Assembly: GCA_037447605.1 (NCBI GenBank)
Contig: CM074805.1
Location: 593,090-657,089 of the forward strand
Source: Zygnema circumcarinatum
Lineage: Eukaryota > Streptophyta > Zygnematophyceae > Zygnematales > Zygnemataceae
DNA: 64,000 bases
Direction of reading: 5' to 3'
The number at the start of each line of letters is the position of its first letter. Within the stretch, counting starts at the first letter, position 1. Position numbers and translations under genes: made by a program. The notes beneath the pieces were generated by a model. That model ran no database searches, was not told the DNA's origin, and saw nothing but the letters and a program-made list of their open reading frames with translations. Positions 11,135 through 22,608 of this stretch are shown piece after piece.

Positions 11135-11935
11135 GGCCGCTGCCCAGAGAGAGAGGGAGAGAGATGGAGAGGTAGAGGGAGGGGGAGGGAGAGGGTGAGG
11201 GAGAGGGACAGGGAGAAGGCCGCGCTGACCCAGTGTGAAGTAAACAGGACTTTCCTCCATTAATACAAGCTCGTAGTCAAGCATCTCCAATCGCGACGTG
11301 CCATGTATGCATAAATGATACGTGGCGGGTCGCTATTGGAGGTGGTCAATTTTAGTGCGCGAAGAGAAAAAAAAGTCCCCGGCGAGCCTTCCTTTTCGGA
11401 CGATGGAGGGCCAAAAGACGGGCAGGTGGAAAACGTTTTGGTGACCGGTCGAATCTGATTGCCCAGATCTGTATTGCATTGTAAACATATCGCAACATCG
11501 CCGGCGTACCGAAAATGACCGGCAGAAATGTGCCGGTTTTGGCAAACTCGAGTCTCGAGACTGTACATGTAGTTTTGCTGGCCGGCAAAAACTCGGCACT
11601 TCGCACGTAAGGAGCGGCAGCCCGGCGTCGGTTCAAGTTCTGTCGGTCGTAGCCGATACGTCAGCGATGTGACAATATCTCCACTATGGTCCAGAAACGA
11701 CAAAGATGGCCGCCCTGTCGACTATCGCTGACGCGCCCGTTAGTACCACCGACAGGTTGATGATGTCTCCTGATTGGTTGTAGCGGATTTGATGATGTCA
11801 TACGAGTGGAATTTAGGTTTTTGCGCTGTCTCTAAGGAGGTCCAAATGGAATTTCTGTAGGCCAGAGAAAAGTCGTAGAGAGGTGTACGGTCAATTTGTC
11901 GGTTAGTTTTTTTCTTCACTAGAAGGATTGCAGTA
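11135..11935. promoter_or_regulatory. upstream region of the LCAT-like gene
   Basis: Contains an AG/GA-rich microsatellite just 5' of the start codon (about 11146-11215) and unique sequence beyond. Short ORFs on the minus strand here show no family resemblance. No TATA box was convincing. Confidence 0.35.
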
Positions 11936-12530
11936 CCGTAAAACCGAACAGATTGAGAAATTGTGAAACGAGTTTAGTTAATCTCTCAATTCTCAATCTT
12001 TTGAATAGGGCTGAACTCTGAACACAGGAGGTTAAAACTTTTTCGATTTAAGAAAGCGAAAGCGAAAGCTTTAAGAAGCGTTTTTAAGAAAAATTTCAGC
12101 GACTCAATGTGTTCGGTGATTCGGTCGCAAGTGTGGATTCCAATTTTTGCCACGCTAGTTCTGTGCGATTCGAGGAATCCGGTTAACCCGGGGGGCCAGT
12201 TCTACCGTACGACTCTTCCCGCGAGACCGATCAACAATTTCTTTACGAACATCCGAGTCCACTCGCTTTACGATCCGCCAAAATTTCATTGTTGGTTGGT
12301 GGACCCAAGGAAAATCCAAGTTGAACACGAAAGATAATTAATTGTTCAATGATCAATTGGTCCTCCAAAAAAAATCATTGAGAAAAAAATAGGAATTCAT
12401 TTCTCATCTCAAAATTAATCGTGGTCACAAATATGGGATTTTTCTTCAAAAAATGGTTTTGAAAGTTTCTTTTTTTTTGTGAAGGCAAAATCTTTAATTT
12501 CTTTTTTTCTCAACCTGTTCGGTTTTACGG
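11936..12530. mobile_element. MITE with TA target duplication (Tc1/mariner-like)
   Basis: The left end reads CCGTAAAACCGAACAGATTG and the right end is the inverted copy, AACCTGTTCGGTTTTACGG. The 595-base element is flanked on both sides by TA (11934-11935 and 12531-12532), the target duplication typical of Tc1/mariner elements. Sub-terminal parts are A/T-rich. An internal 76-codon plus-strand ORF (12107-12337) is not recognisable as a transposase. This is a non-autonomous element; the superfamily is inferred from the TA and the TIR only. Confidence 0.75.
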
Positions 12531-12532
12531 TA

Positions 12533-13233
12533 CCAAAAAGGACTCTGTCGTCGTGACAAAAGACAATCTGAAGATACGGTAGGGATAATCGACGGTTAAA
12601 GGGATTCGCAGCCTGATTAGTCGGCATAAAGCGACAAATTTGTGCCGACATGTACCAACAAAAGAGCGGCCAGTCAATCAAATCGACCGTCTGGCATGCG
12701 GACAAGGATAGAAGGGCTTCCGGGCAGGAAAAAAAAACGCAAGTCAAGGTTTGACCGCCTCGGCTGAGATATTTAAGCGCAGACACATGGACAAAGAACA
12801 ACGTAATACAGAAAGCTATTGAACTGTCAGTAAAACTGTGTGACACATGGACGTGCGGCATATGGCTAATCGTTCTGCGGTTCAGTAAGCGCCGCCGGCA
12901 CTTTCGCTTTCCGCGCGTGACATGAGTCACGCGGAGGCTTAACTTGCGCAACCGCTGCTCCTTTTCAGCTGACAGTGAAAGGGGAGCCATGGATGGCGCC
13001 CTGCAACCCTCTGTGACTGGGACATCCACGTCTAATAAAAATCCATGGCGGAGAACTCGATATAATTAATATTTTTTTCTGAACTTAGAGGAGTAGCTAT
13101 GGTTGGTGGCCCATTGGCGGACTTCCAAAACGGTGGCAATGTAAGGGATCTCAACGTTTAAAAACCAATCAGGGTCGTGTAATCAGGGTTCGAGTCTCCT
13201 TATAGTTGAGCCCAAGTAAAAGGCTCATTCAGC
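12533..13233. other. intergenic, no gene seen
   Basis: No supportable exon. A 204-codon minus-strand ORF reaches from the MITE into this stretch and has no protein-like features. The sequence GGTTCGAGTCTCC near 13187 looks like a tRNA T-arm but no cloverleaf surrounds it. Confidence 0.4.
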
Positions 13234-13905
13234 ATGAGTCTGGAGAATAGCCGGAAACTATTCCCTGGTTTCATGACAAGGGAAGCGCCTCCCTCCCGTC
13301 CATGGAAGCAACTATACTCTCCCATCCCCAAACACTCGGCCATGGAGTTGATGGACGAAGAAGCTTCGATCGACCCAGTGATGAGCAGACGAATGGCGCG
13401 CCGTGTAAGGGAGAAAGCGGCACAGATTTTGGCAGCCAGAGGCGTAGCACGAGCCAAGGAGTCACTGGGGGAGCTGACGACTGGAAGACTAGGATCGGCC
13501 TCACAGCAGGAGATAAGACTCTACGAAGGTAGAGATCTCTCTGCTACAAAGCCGGCTTCTTCAGCAGCTCCCTCTCGATTGATCGAGAAGATAATGAGGA
13601 CATTGAAACAAGATGCAGACTTTTCAAGCGGTACTGAAAAAAGCATTTCGAAGGAGCAATGGAGCGGAAGAGTAGAGGTGCAGATAGAGGACGTGGCAGC
13701 ACTGGAGGTGGACCCCCATGGCGAGCAGCAGCGGTTGAGCCATTTTGATTCGTGCCAAAAAGTTGTCTATGCAACAATCGAAAAGAATAACAAAAGCCTG
13801 TTCGAGAAGCGCGGGCTTCATTCGCCCGACGAGGTGACGATGTTGGTTTCTACGAAGTGTCACTTAAGCTATAACAAAGTTGACATGAATCTGGTCTGCG
13901 ATTAA
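13234..13905 (+). CDS. hypothetical protein, 223 aa, intronless
   Basis: An uninterrupted ORF begins MSLENSRKLFPG and ends NLVCD before TAA. It is hydrophilic, with a basic helical stretch at about 49-70 (SRRMARRVREKAAQ), an Ala/Gly-rich segment, and mixed charge after 100. There is no signal peptide, membrane segment, zinc ligand set or repeat. No family was recognised. Its length in 45-50% GC DNA and its composition argue for coding, but it could be a fragment of a longer spliced gene. Confidence 0.4.
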   Translation: MSLENSRKLFPGFMTREAPPSRPWKQLYSPIPKHSAMELMDEEASIDPVMSRRMARRVREKAAQILAARGVARAKESLGELTTGRLGSASQQEIRLYEGRDLSATKPASSAAPSRLIEKIMRTLKQDADFSSGTEKSISKEQWSGRVEVQIEDVAALEVDPHGEQQRLSHFDSCQKVVYATIEKNNKSLFEKRGLHSPDEVTMLVSTKCHLSYNKVDMNLVCD

Positions 13906-14658
13906 ACTTATTGGTAATGTTTACTTGTAGATAAATTGCATTTGGCTTTTGTCCAAATTCTCCTTATGAAGGTATAACACCTTTCTCTCGCAATCAAGAT
14001 TGGATGTGCGGAAAATGTTAAACAACTTTCCAATTTTCTAGAGGAGATAAGGTATTAGTAAACTTAGGATCAATCACTTCAAACACATAGTTGTTTTTGC
14101 GTCGCACGTTGCAACTTTACTGTGACACCCAGCTGAACCCATTCATGCCTGAAAGGTTTTCACATTCGATTTTTTCAAGCGGCCTTTGGAGGATGTTTTA
14201 ACCTTTAAGACTCCCAAACTTACACCCTTTGTAAAGCAAAGACCGTATACATGAAAAACTTTACGGCAATCGTTTGCAATGCCAATATAAAGTGTCCAGA
14301 ACACAGATTCCACACCTTGTCAAAGGTAAAAAAAAACTGTATCAGATAGCAGCAGGCAGCTACCTATCCACATGCCAAGAATCATTACGAATAAGAGTAC
14401 AGAGTGAACTGAACCTACTCCTGCACTGCAGCCATGATTAAGACTTCCGTGCTGCAACAGAGGTTGCAGCTCAAAACAAAGAAGTGTCATGATATAGCAA
14501 AGTTACGTAATCTACACTGTCAAAATGTGGACACTATCCAAAAAATCGTGAAGCAGACATGATGCATACTTCTTTGAAGCTAATAATTAGCAATCGTCGT
14601 CGTCGCCCACCTCTTCATATGAACACCCTTCTATTTCACTTGTGAACTGCCAATCCCC
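13906..14658. other. intergenic between hypothetical ORF and MsrB, no gene seen
   Basis: AT-rich sequence that serves as the 3' flank of both converging genes. A CGTCGTCGTCG run lies near 14596. Nothing else was supported. Confidence 0.5.
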
Positions 14659-16044
14659 CTACTCATTGGCTGGAGTGAATTTCAACGAGACACTGTTCAC
14701 GCAGTGGCGCTCATCAGTGGGAGTGGGAAAGCCTTCTCCCTTGAAGACGTGGCCGAGATGTCCTCCGCATGCAGTGCAGGTTATTTCGATCCTTCTCCCA
14801 TCTGAATCAACCTGCACAAAGAGAACAACTATTTCAAATAAGCATACCACATACCCACTGAAGCAGAATAAGTTTGAACAGCAAGGCGTGCAAGCGAATT
14901 AGGCATTCTTGACTCCACTGACAACTGCCGAACACTTTCAAACATAAATGGGAGTAAATAAATTAAAATACTCAAGATAAAGCCTCCGATTTTCCCAATT
15001 TATCCATTTACCAGTACCCTGTGAACTTTTGAAACTTATCAGAATCAGAAACCAAGTGAGCTAAACATCCTTAGCTAATGACTCCCAAGTAAATGGAAGT
15101 CGCTTCTCGGGTCTAGACGGCATATCCCATCACCCTGAAACAAGCCCCTCAGAACCTCCCTCTTTCCGGAAACGTCCAGCTGCAGATGTCATGGAATCCG
15201 CTCAGAAAGGTGCGAAGGAGCACTGGCCAGACTCGGCTCCCTTACACGGCTCCACAGGGCACGCTAAGAGAGAAACCGAGAGGAGCAAAGATAAAGACTT
15301 ACATGTCTGCTGATTGCGCCAGGAATGCCGTCGTAAAACGCCGGCCAGCCGCAGCCGGAGTTGAACTTGGTCGTCGATTTGTAGAGAGGCGTTCCGCAGC
15401 CGGCGCATGTGTACACCCCCTCGTCGTAGTGCTTGTTGTACTCCCCCGTGCCGGGATACCTGCAACTCGCACAGCACAGACACAACATAACAACTAAAAG
15501 TCAGCTGAGGGATTCCCGCACAATCAATATCCCCAGAAAATAAGCCCCTGAATAAAAGCATCCAAATCAACGGCCCACCGTCCTCACCTCTCCCTCTCTA
15601 CCTCCCTGTCTTTCACCTCCATCAGCTCGACCAAGTGTCTCTCTATCAGTCACCATATCTCTGTCTTTCACTCTCTCTCTCTCGTTATCTGTCACACCAC
15701 AACCCCCCCTCCCTCCCGCTATCCTGGAGTCAGGGCAACTCTTACTCTGTGCCCTTCATCCGCAGGATGCGGAACTGCTCCGGACTCAGAATCGCCCGCC
15801 ATTCTTCTTCACTATTCTTCACGCTGGTCGCCATACTCCTCACGATGGTCTTCCCTCGCTTGAGGGGTCCTCTCCCTCCCTGAGAGACCTCTGCCCCCGC
15901 GAAGGACTTGCCGAAACAGAAAGAAATCGGCCTTCCGGCAGAAGCTACGGAAACCACAGACGACGAAGGTGCGGCAGCGAGCGAGGCAAGCGGTGAGGCG
16001 GTTGCAAGAGGCTTGAGCAGAGCTGTGAAGTAGGGCCCGGCCAT
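14659..16044 (-). CDS. MSRB: peptide methionine-R-sulfoxide reductase B, plastid-type
   Basis: Exons: 15746-16044, 15303-15459 and 14659-14811, giving 202 residues. The first about 75 residues are Ala/Ser-rich with basic residues and no acidic start, like a chloroplast transit peptide. [21 protein letters not shown] opens the catalytic domain. [11 protein letters not shown] and [14 protein letters not shown] supply the two CxxC pairs of the structural zinc. [15 protein letters not shown] and [18 protein letters not shown] hold the active-site region, with a catalytic Cys in RHC (no selenocysteine). The enzyme reduces the R-epimer of methionine sulfoxide using thioredoxin and protects plastid proteins from oxidation. 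An in-frame upstream ATG at 16140 exists. The one at 16044 ([10 protein letters not shown]) was preferred because it starts the transit-like region. Confidence 0.93.
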
Positions 16045-17092
16045 GGCTGCCGCTTTATCTGCAACCAAACGACTGCAAATGCACTCCTGCAGCGCTTTCC
16101 TGCTCCCTTTCTTTAGGTACGACCACGTCCGTACAACCAAGTTCGTACACGTTCCTACGTTCCTACGCTTCTTCCTTTCATTCGAGAGGCGTTACGTTCA
16201 CAATGGAGGAAGGTCCACTGAACAACCAGCCAACGGTTGCGACCCAGCCAACCATTGAACCCAATGGAAGGGTTGCAACCATTGGCTAGCGACCCAGCCA
16301 ACCTTTGAAACCAATGGAATGCTAGCAACCATGGACCGAGCATCTTCCCATCTCGCCACTTACGAACGATTTGCATGTTGCGGGTCGGCATTGGAAGATG
16401 CTCAAGAGTGGTTCGCAATTGACGAGAAGGAAATTAAGATGGGCATTGATCTCATAATGGCGACGCCATCCAATTACATGGAAAAGGGCAATATGTAAAG
16501 AACCAATGTCAAACGGTTAGAAATGACCAAGGAAAGAAAGAACGGGTTACGAGCCGATGACTGCTGCAAGGCTTAATTGATGAGAGAGACAATGCAGCAG
16601 TGCATAGAGAGAGGGCGAGGGGCGATAAAGGATGATGAAATTGCGTAATGAGAAAAGGAGAGGGAGCCGCAGAGAGACGAAAAGAAGAGAGGGAGAGAAG
16701 GGAGGGGTGGAGGGAGGAGCCAGAGGGAGCGGGAGAGTGGAAAACACGGGCTGTGAAGCTCCTTGACCTTGTTCCCTAGGAACAGTTTGCAACTGGTGAC
16801 GAAAAAATTGAAGTTGAAGTCAAACCAATGAGCAAATTCTGATTTTGCACTGTCTTAATGAGCACATGGCCCCACAGCAGCTGCCAACCAGGTATCAGCC
16901 AATCGCGGTTTGCCACACGGGCTTCCAAATAAAACTGCAGTCCCTTATCGGCTCATTTACATTGGACAGGTTGCCCTCAACGGATCCCAATCCCGAACCC
17001 TAACAATCACAAGGATGCAGTTGGTCGTCTACACTTAGACGGAGAGCCCGTTCCCGCCCATTCTATGCTTTTCTCTAACTTCATGTTCCTCC
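16045..17092. other. intergenic with tandem duplication
   Basis: About 50 bases beginning GACCCAGCCAACC are tandemly duplicated with changes at 16239-16340. A block at 16440-16490 (GGGCATTGATCTCATAATGG) recurs as the reverse complement near 44060-44115. The rest is GA-rich (16590-16740). No gene was supported. Confidence 0.5.
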
Positions 17093-20000
17093 TCATACCT
17101 TATGCCTCTCCCTGTCTTCAATACCATTGCTTCCATTTATACTACGTTCCTTCTCATCCTTTTCAACCACCCTCTTTGACGCCCTCTTTCCCTTCTCCCT
17201 CTGCTGATCACTCTCTAAGATAAAGTCTGACTCTCTGCTGTTGTACGCCCATCTCTCACCTTTCCCTCGTCCTTCAGTAACTCTAGAGTCACCATCGCCC
17301 TTCCGCTCTCGCATCTCTCTACCACTAACTCGAACCTTGCGAGCCTTGTCCTCCCACCCTTCCCCTTTTCGTCTTCCCTTCCCCTGTTCTGCCCTGTCGC
17401 CTTCGTAATTTCTCCTTGGTCTCGCTTCATCGTGATCACTACTCCCACTGCCCCGACTGTCCATTTCCCTCCGCCGATCCATAGTTCTCTCCCTCCTTTC
17501 CCCCCTCCCTCCATCCGATGATTCAGAAACTTCGCTTTCACTGGTTGCCTCCTTCCGACGCTTCTTACCCTTCTCTGCTCTTTCCTTTGCCTCACTCTTC
17601 TTCTTTCTCCGCCTCCTGCTTGCTCTCTCCTCTTCCGTGTCATCACTTGAGCTCTCACTGTCTTCCGATTCACTCTCCTCATACCTCTTTCTCTTCCTCC
17701 GCTCTCTGCTGTCCTCTGAATCTTCTTCCTTCTCCCTCTTTTTCCTCGACTTCCTTTTCTCGTCTTTTTCCCGTTTTCGCTCTTTTTTCCGTGCTTTTCT
17801 CTTCTCTGCTTTTTCCTTCCGTCGTTTTTTCTTCCTCTTCTCTTCCTGTTCTTCCTTCCTCCGTTTCCTTGAGAACTGCTCGAGAAGTTCTGCGGGGATG
17901 ACAGTTCCCCCAACTTCCCTTCCTCCACCAAGGAATCCTGTAACCCTCGTGAAAAATATCCCGGTCATTTTATTTGAGCAACATGCAGTAAGTCATAGAG
18001 CATAGACTCGCTATTCCCTCTCCCCTATGTTTGGTTCAATACTCCGAAAACATGAAACAACGATCAAATAAAACTCTGCATAAAGGCCAAACAGAATGAG
18101 GCATGCTCCTTTCCAAATGAACTTACACACCTCCATACTCATCAAATACACATTCTTCTTCTTCTTCTGGAAGGATCTGTTGATTAGGATCATCCAGCTT
18201 GAACCCTCCTCTCGGAGGGCTACAGCCACCAGGTTGCTGCTTCAGCTCCCACTTCAGGGGCTGCAACAAAGGCAAAAACATACTCAGATAGAATATTCAC
18301 TACTTCCTAACCGGTGCTTCCTCGACTGAATCTGTTCATCTGCTTTCACTCATACCTAGGAGGGGTTTTTCTTTTCCTATTCCGAGTGGCACACGACCCA
18401 CCCGATTGCTTTATAAAAGCAGTTCAAATACTCCATGTTTTCACGCAACAGTCCAAACCAAGGGCCGACGTTCCATATGTTGCACGTGGTTACAGATTTA
18501 AACATACTGCCTATTCCGCCGAGTCCTGCAAAATCTGTCAAACGCAATCCTACAATGGTATCTTACTTAGGGTAACCATGTATTGAATAACCCGTCAAAC
18601 GATGGGTCGAACACAATATTGACCTGACTTCCATGGTGTGTCCTTTTTTAGACCAAACACATACACACTCACCTCTGCGCTTTCTGTCATCATGAGCGAG
18701 ATAGGATCTTCCCGCCTTTGCCTTTCCAACTCGACGGCTGTGAACGTATCTTTCATGGGGCATTCACGGTCTCCACTTTGATGGCCCATGGCCCCGCAAC
18801 GCGCACATTTCACATTGCGGATTTCAATTCCAAATGGCTTTGCTCTTCCGACAACTCCAGTTTCGTACCTGCAGGAAATACAGAAACATTGGGAGTTCCT
18901 TATTAGGCTCCTGTATAAAGTATGTACCAATAGCTTCCTTAAGGGTTCCTCTCTTATCTCATGTCAATATTTCTTTTAAACTTAACGGAGACAGGCCCTG
19001 AAAATGAAAGACTCGCCGGTTTTCAATGGAGCGCCTTTCCATAGAATTTAGCGCGAACAGAGAAGCCGAACAGTTCAAAAGACTTGGATTTGAAACAGTC
19101 GGCCCTCTAAAGTCCGGCAAAAGAAAACCCCACTGTCACATGGCAAAGTAGCCGAGCAGAACATAAACCTACCGAGGTGCATCTTTCAACTCCGGAAATT
19201 CCTCCGCGGTGGCGATTGTCCTTCCAAAAATATCTTTTGCACGCGGTTTTCTCTTCTCCCCTTCTGGCCCTTGAATTGAAGACGGAATCAGACCTTTTTC
19301 CTCCCTGCAAGCGCACATTTTCCAACTACTGTAAGAGGCAGTTCCGGCCAACTGATTGCTGAGCCCCCCCACTCACCTTTTCATTCATAGAATTTGCGTT
19401 CAAGTCGATAGAATGATGCCCAAGTTACATGACTCTACCCGTTGCCCGCTCCTCCACTCACCCCCGCTCTGGGGAAGGCCTTGCGTTCCATTTCAGCTTG
19501 ATCACCCATTGTTCCTTTTTTCAATTTTCGAACTACGAAAGGTCTGAACATCGACATGCGCATGCTTTCTAGTTCCTGCTTTGTCAATCCCAGCCTGCCT
19601 GTGCCCTTTGTGACTTACTTGTCAGGGCCGCCTATAGCAGCTGCGATTCCACTGCTTGCAAGCGCCTTCTTCTGCTCGTCCGCCATTTCCGCTGCCCTTG
19701 CGCTCTCTGCATTGTACCCGGGAGGCTTGGTGTACATGAAGCTAACAGCTTGCATGGCCTCCAGCTGTAGGACACCCATGAAACACAAACGAGATGACTA
19801 ATTGCAGTTTTGCAGTGGCACCATATACAAACATGGTCTGAATGATGCACTCTTTCCTGTTTGCAACTTGCGCATGTCAAGTTTCACACTTTTGCGTCGA
19901 GGATGTAGCTTTCTTTCAACGAAGTGACGAAGTGATCGAAGGGACCAATCCTTCATAACCACGGCCATGAACGGAAGTAAGGAAACCAAAGACACAAACC

Positions 20001-20775
20001 AAGTGCAAAACTCTCGTGAACAGACCTCACTTGCTTAACATTTTCCACCGCAGAAACAGAAAGTCGCGACCTATGACGACAGAGAAATTTCACAATCATA
20101 ACTAAGAGACAGTTTCCCTGCCACAAGCTCATCTTGCAAACTATTCCGAGAATGCTACGCTTGTATTGAAGTACCTTTTCTTTCTCCTTTTTCGATAGCA
20201 TCGCAGCCTGCTTCAAGAAGTCCTGCTCCTGCGAGAACTGCATGCAACAGTCCATTCCGCCATAAATGTAAGCATGACTTCCCAACACCACATCAAGCCC
20301 ATGGAAATCCCATGGACACAGAAAATTCGAAGAAAGATTTAAATTGGAATATTATGTTAGAAACAAACCTAACGTTCGTTCTCATGGTGTCCCCTACCTT
20401 AACTTACCCAGCTTAAATTCTAAACCTTACATTAAGCGGGGTTGCCAACCTTATCATAACTCTAACCATATCAAACGCTAACTTTAAATGTACTGGAGTC
20501 CTTGATATAATCCCGATCCAAATCCTAGTCCTATTCCTAGCCTGAACCCTACAACCCGCAACCTCAGATGTGCAAAGCGGCATCACCTCCTTCGCCACCT
20601 CCGTTTGAAGCTTTGAGTTCTGCAGATGTGTCTGTTCTGCAATCCATTTGCGTCTCTGGTTGGGATACGAGAGCGGGTGCCATGGCTTCTGATTCAAGTA
20701 GTTATGCGACCACGCAGTGCCGGACTTCAGCTTGAAGTCCGCCTCCTCCGCCGGCGCCTTCCCGTCCTTGCGCAT
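17093..20775 (-). CDS. CIR1: CIR1-like protein: CIR N-terminal domain, zinc knuckle, charged RS-like tail
   Basis: Exons: 20587-20775, 20175-20237, 19619-19764, 19304-19619 boundary region (19173-19304), 18673-18868, 18131-18260 and 17093-17937, giving about 565 residues; phases agree. WHPLSYPNQRRKWIAEQ (about 34-50) is the CIR_N signature, followed by a coiled region. FMYTKPPGYNAE matches the FMYxxPPG block of human CIR1 (CBF1-interacting corepressor). KPFGIEIRNVKCARCGAMGH continues into a C-x2-C-x4-H-x5-C zinc knuckle ending RECPM. FKLDDPNQQILPEEEEE and GGTVIPAELLEQF lead into about 250 residues of Lys/Arg/Glu/Ser repeats. In animals CIR1 links a transcription corepressor to spliceosomal proteins; nuclear action is likely. 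The 18131 donor (GTGTGT) sits four bases before a stronger GTAAGT, but only the former keeps frame with the last exon. Confidence 0.8.
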
Positions 20776-22140
20776 CGCTGTATGGTGTCGCCCCGGGGGC
20801 AACGCTCGTCTCCTTGATTGCTTCGAACTAACCTGCAGCCGCAGCAGCCTGCAGAGCGCTTTCAATTCGATGGGAGTCCAAGAATGGCCGTCTTTGGTTT
20901 GCCGTGTCTGCCACTCGTTACCATTTCAGGATGTTTTTTCATATCTGCACTTTCCTAAATACATTTGATGGGGTCGCCTTCGTGAGATCAATGACAATCC
21001 GCTCTTCGGTTGAGGAGCATTATTGCGAACAACTTAAAGTGAGAAAGTGCGGAATAGGGTGCTGCAACGGCACTACTACCCCCACCCTGCGACAGGACTG
21101 AGTTCAGGTTTGAGCTTTGAAGTTTGAACTTAACCACTGTCAAAATACATATTCCAGATAGCCCTTCAAGAGGGAAGCCACGGCGGCAGATTTGCAGCCA
21201 ATTACTAAACAACTAAGCTAAACTAAACTAACCAAACTTACTAAACTTTTCCAAATTGGCACAAACGACGTCCCGGCCAGGAGCGCTTTATGTCGAAGAT
21301 CTGTTCTATCGTTTGTGACTAACCAAGTAGCCACAACTTGGCTACCCATTATTGGCTGACTAAAAGGTGAGTCAGCCTCGTCAAGATTCGGTACCTCGCC
21401 TCTCGCAGTCGCTCATGGGACCTCTCTGGGGCCTAACCAACCGGTGCTCGCCACGTGGAACCTTTGTCCCATTTTGCCTACTGGAGTGGCGCCACGTAGC
21501 CCTGATCATCTGGCCGTACTACAATGTACAATTTGTACGGTCGGTGGGCATTTGGATCAATGCGAATCTTCCGCGGTAGAAAAGCTTTTACTGTACCGTT
21601 TCTGGTCCGCGAGGCGTACGAAAAGAAGACTTGACGTTCTGTCCAATGACGAGATGACGCGTTTTCGGTGGAGAGACACGTGGTGGAACAGGAGTGGCCA
21701 TTTCAGGCATAAAATCAGCATAGAAAATCTTTTCGCTTAAATGTTAACATGGAACTCGACAAGAACTAGAGATTTTACAACATGGAGAACTCCACAGCGT
21801 TAAGAACGACAGACAACGGTAAACTGGAGCATGGAACGTCGTTGCTCTGAAGGCGATGATGGCAGCCGAGGGCCTAGTGTATGGCCATAGCTTTCTGAAG
21901 AGGCCATGGCGGCCGGGGCTGCCGTGCACTCCAAAGGTGTCTTCTCTTGGCTGCAGATATCTCCGTTGATCGCCTCGGCATGATGACATGTGTGCAGGCG
22001 AGGTTCACTTTCGAGGGTGTTCGGCCCGTAGAAGATGCTTTGTGGCTGTTGCAGAGGTAGGTGGAGGGACTTCCAGTGAAGGGGGACGCCTGGATTCCTC
22101 TCTTGCAGCAGGGCAAGGAGGTGCAAGGACTGCAGCGGCG
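20776..22140. promoter_or_regulatory. divergent intergenic region between CIR1-like and EF-hand/SAM genes
   Basis: No coding exon was supported. The sequence has CACGTGG-type motifs near 21453 and 21675 and a CGTAC-rich stretch near 21512-21545. The part from about 21990 to 22140 is probably the 5' UTR start of the rightward gene. Confidence 0.4.
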
Positions 22141-22600
22141 GTAAGGAAAACTCCCCTTTACCTCTTTCCTCCTTTCAAAGGAGGAAAGTGCCGGAATCTG
22201 GAAAGGATGGCTCGGTTAGGGTTTGACTTGCCAGTTGTCCTACACGTGACGTTCATGGATGCACGTGTTTGATCCCTCCTTTCGATATTTAATTAATTAT
22301 ATTCGTGTGTTCGTTTTAGGTCAGGCTTAGGAAGACTGAGATTTCTCTGACAGAATAATGTTGCGGGCATCCAAATCTTGCTTTTTGCTGGATTTTTCCT
22401 TGTTCAATACATTTTTAGGGTATTCCGTTAGCTGCAGACAAATAGTGATGGGGCTTAGTGAGGGCTGACGATGAGAGGCGAAAGATCTTCATTTCCTGTT
22501 GAAGCAGATTTTCCATGGTCAGTATTGTAGCGTTCGACATCTTGAAGTCCTAAATGATTCAGCTCATCCTTTGTCATCTTTCACCTTCTTTTTTTTTTAG
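22141..22600 (+). other. probable 5'-UTR intron of the EF-hand/SAM/FN3 gene
   Basis: A GTAAGG donor at 22141 and a long T-tract ending in AG at 22591-22600 lie eight bases before the start codon. The stretch between has no long ORF. The pattern fits a 460-base intron in the 5' UTR. Confidence 0.45.
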
Positions 22601-22608
22601 GTAGTGTG

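Noticed and set aside
12415-13029. 204-codon minus-strand ORF
   Set aside because: It begins outside and ends inside the MITE and has no recognisable domain.
13120-13205. tRNA-like T-arm GGTTCGAGTCTCC
   Set aside because: No D-arm, anticodon arm or acceptor pairing could be placed around it.
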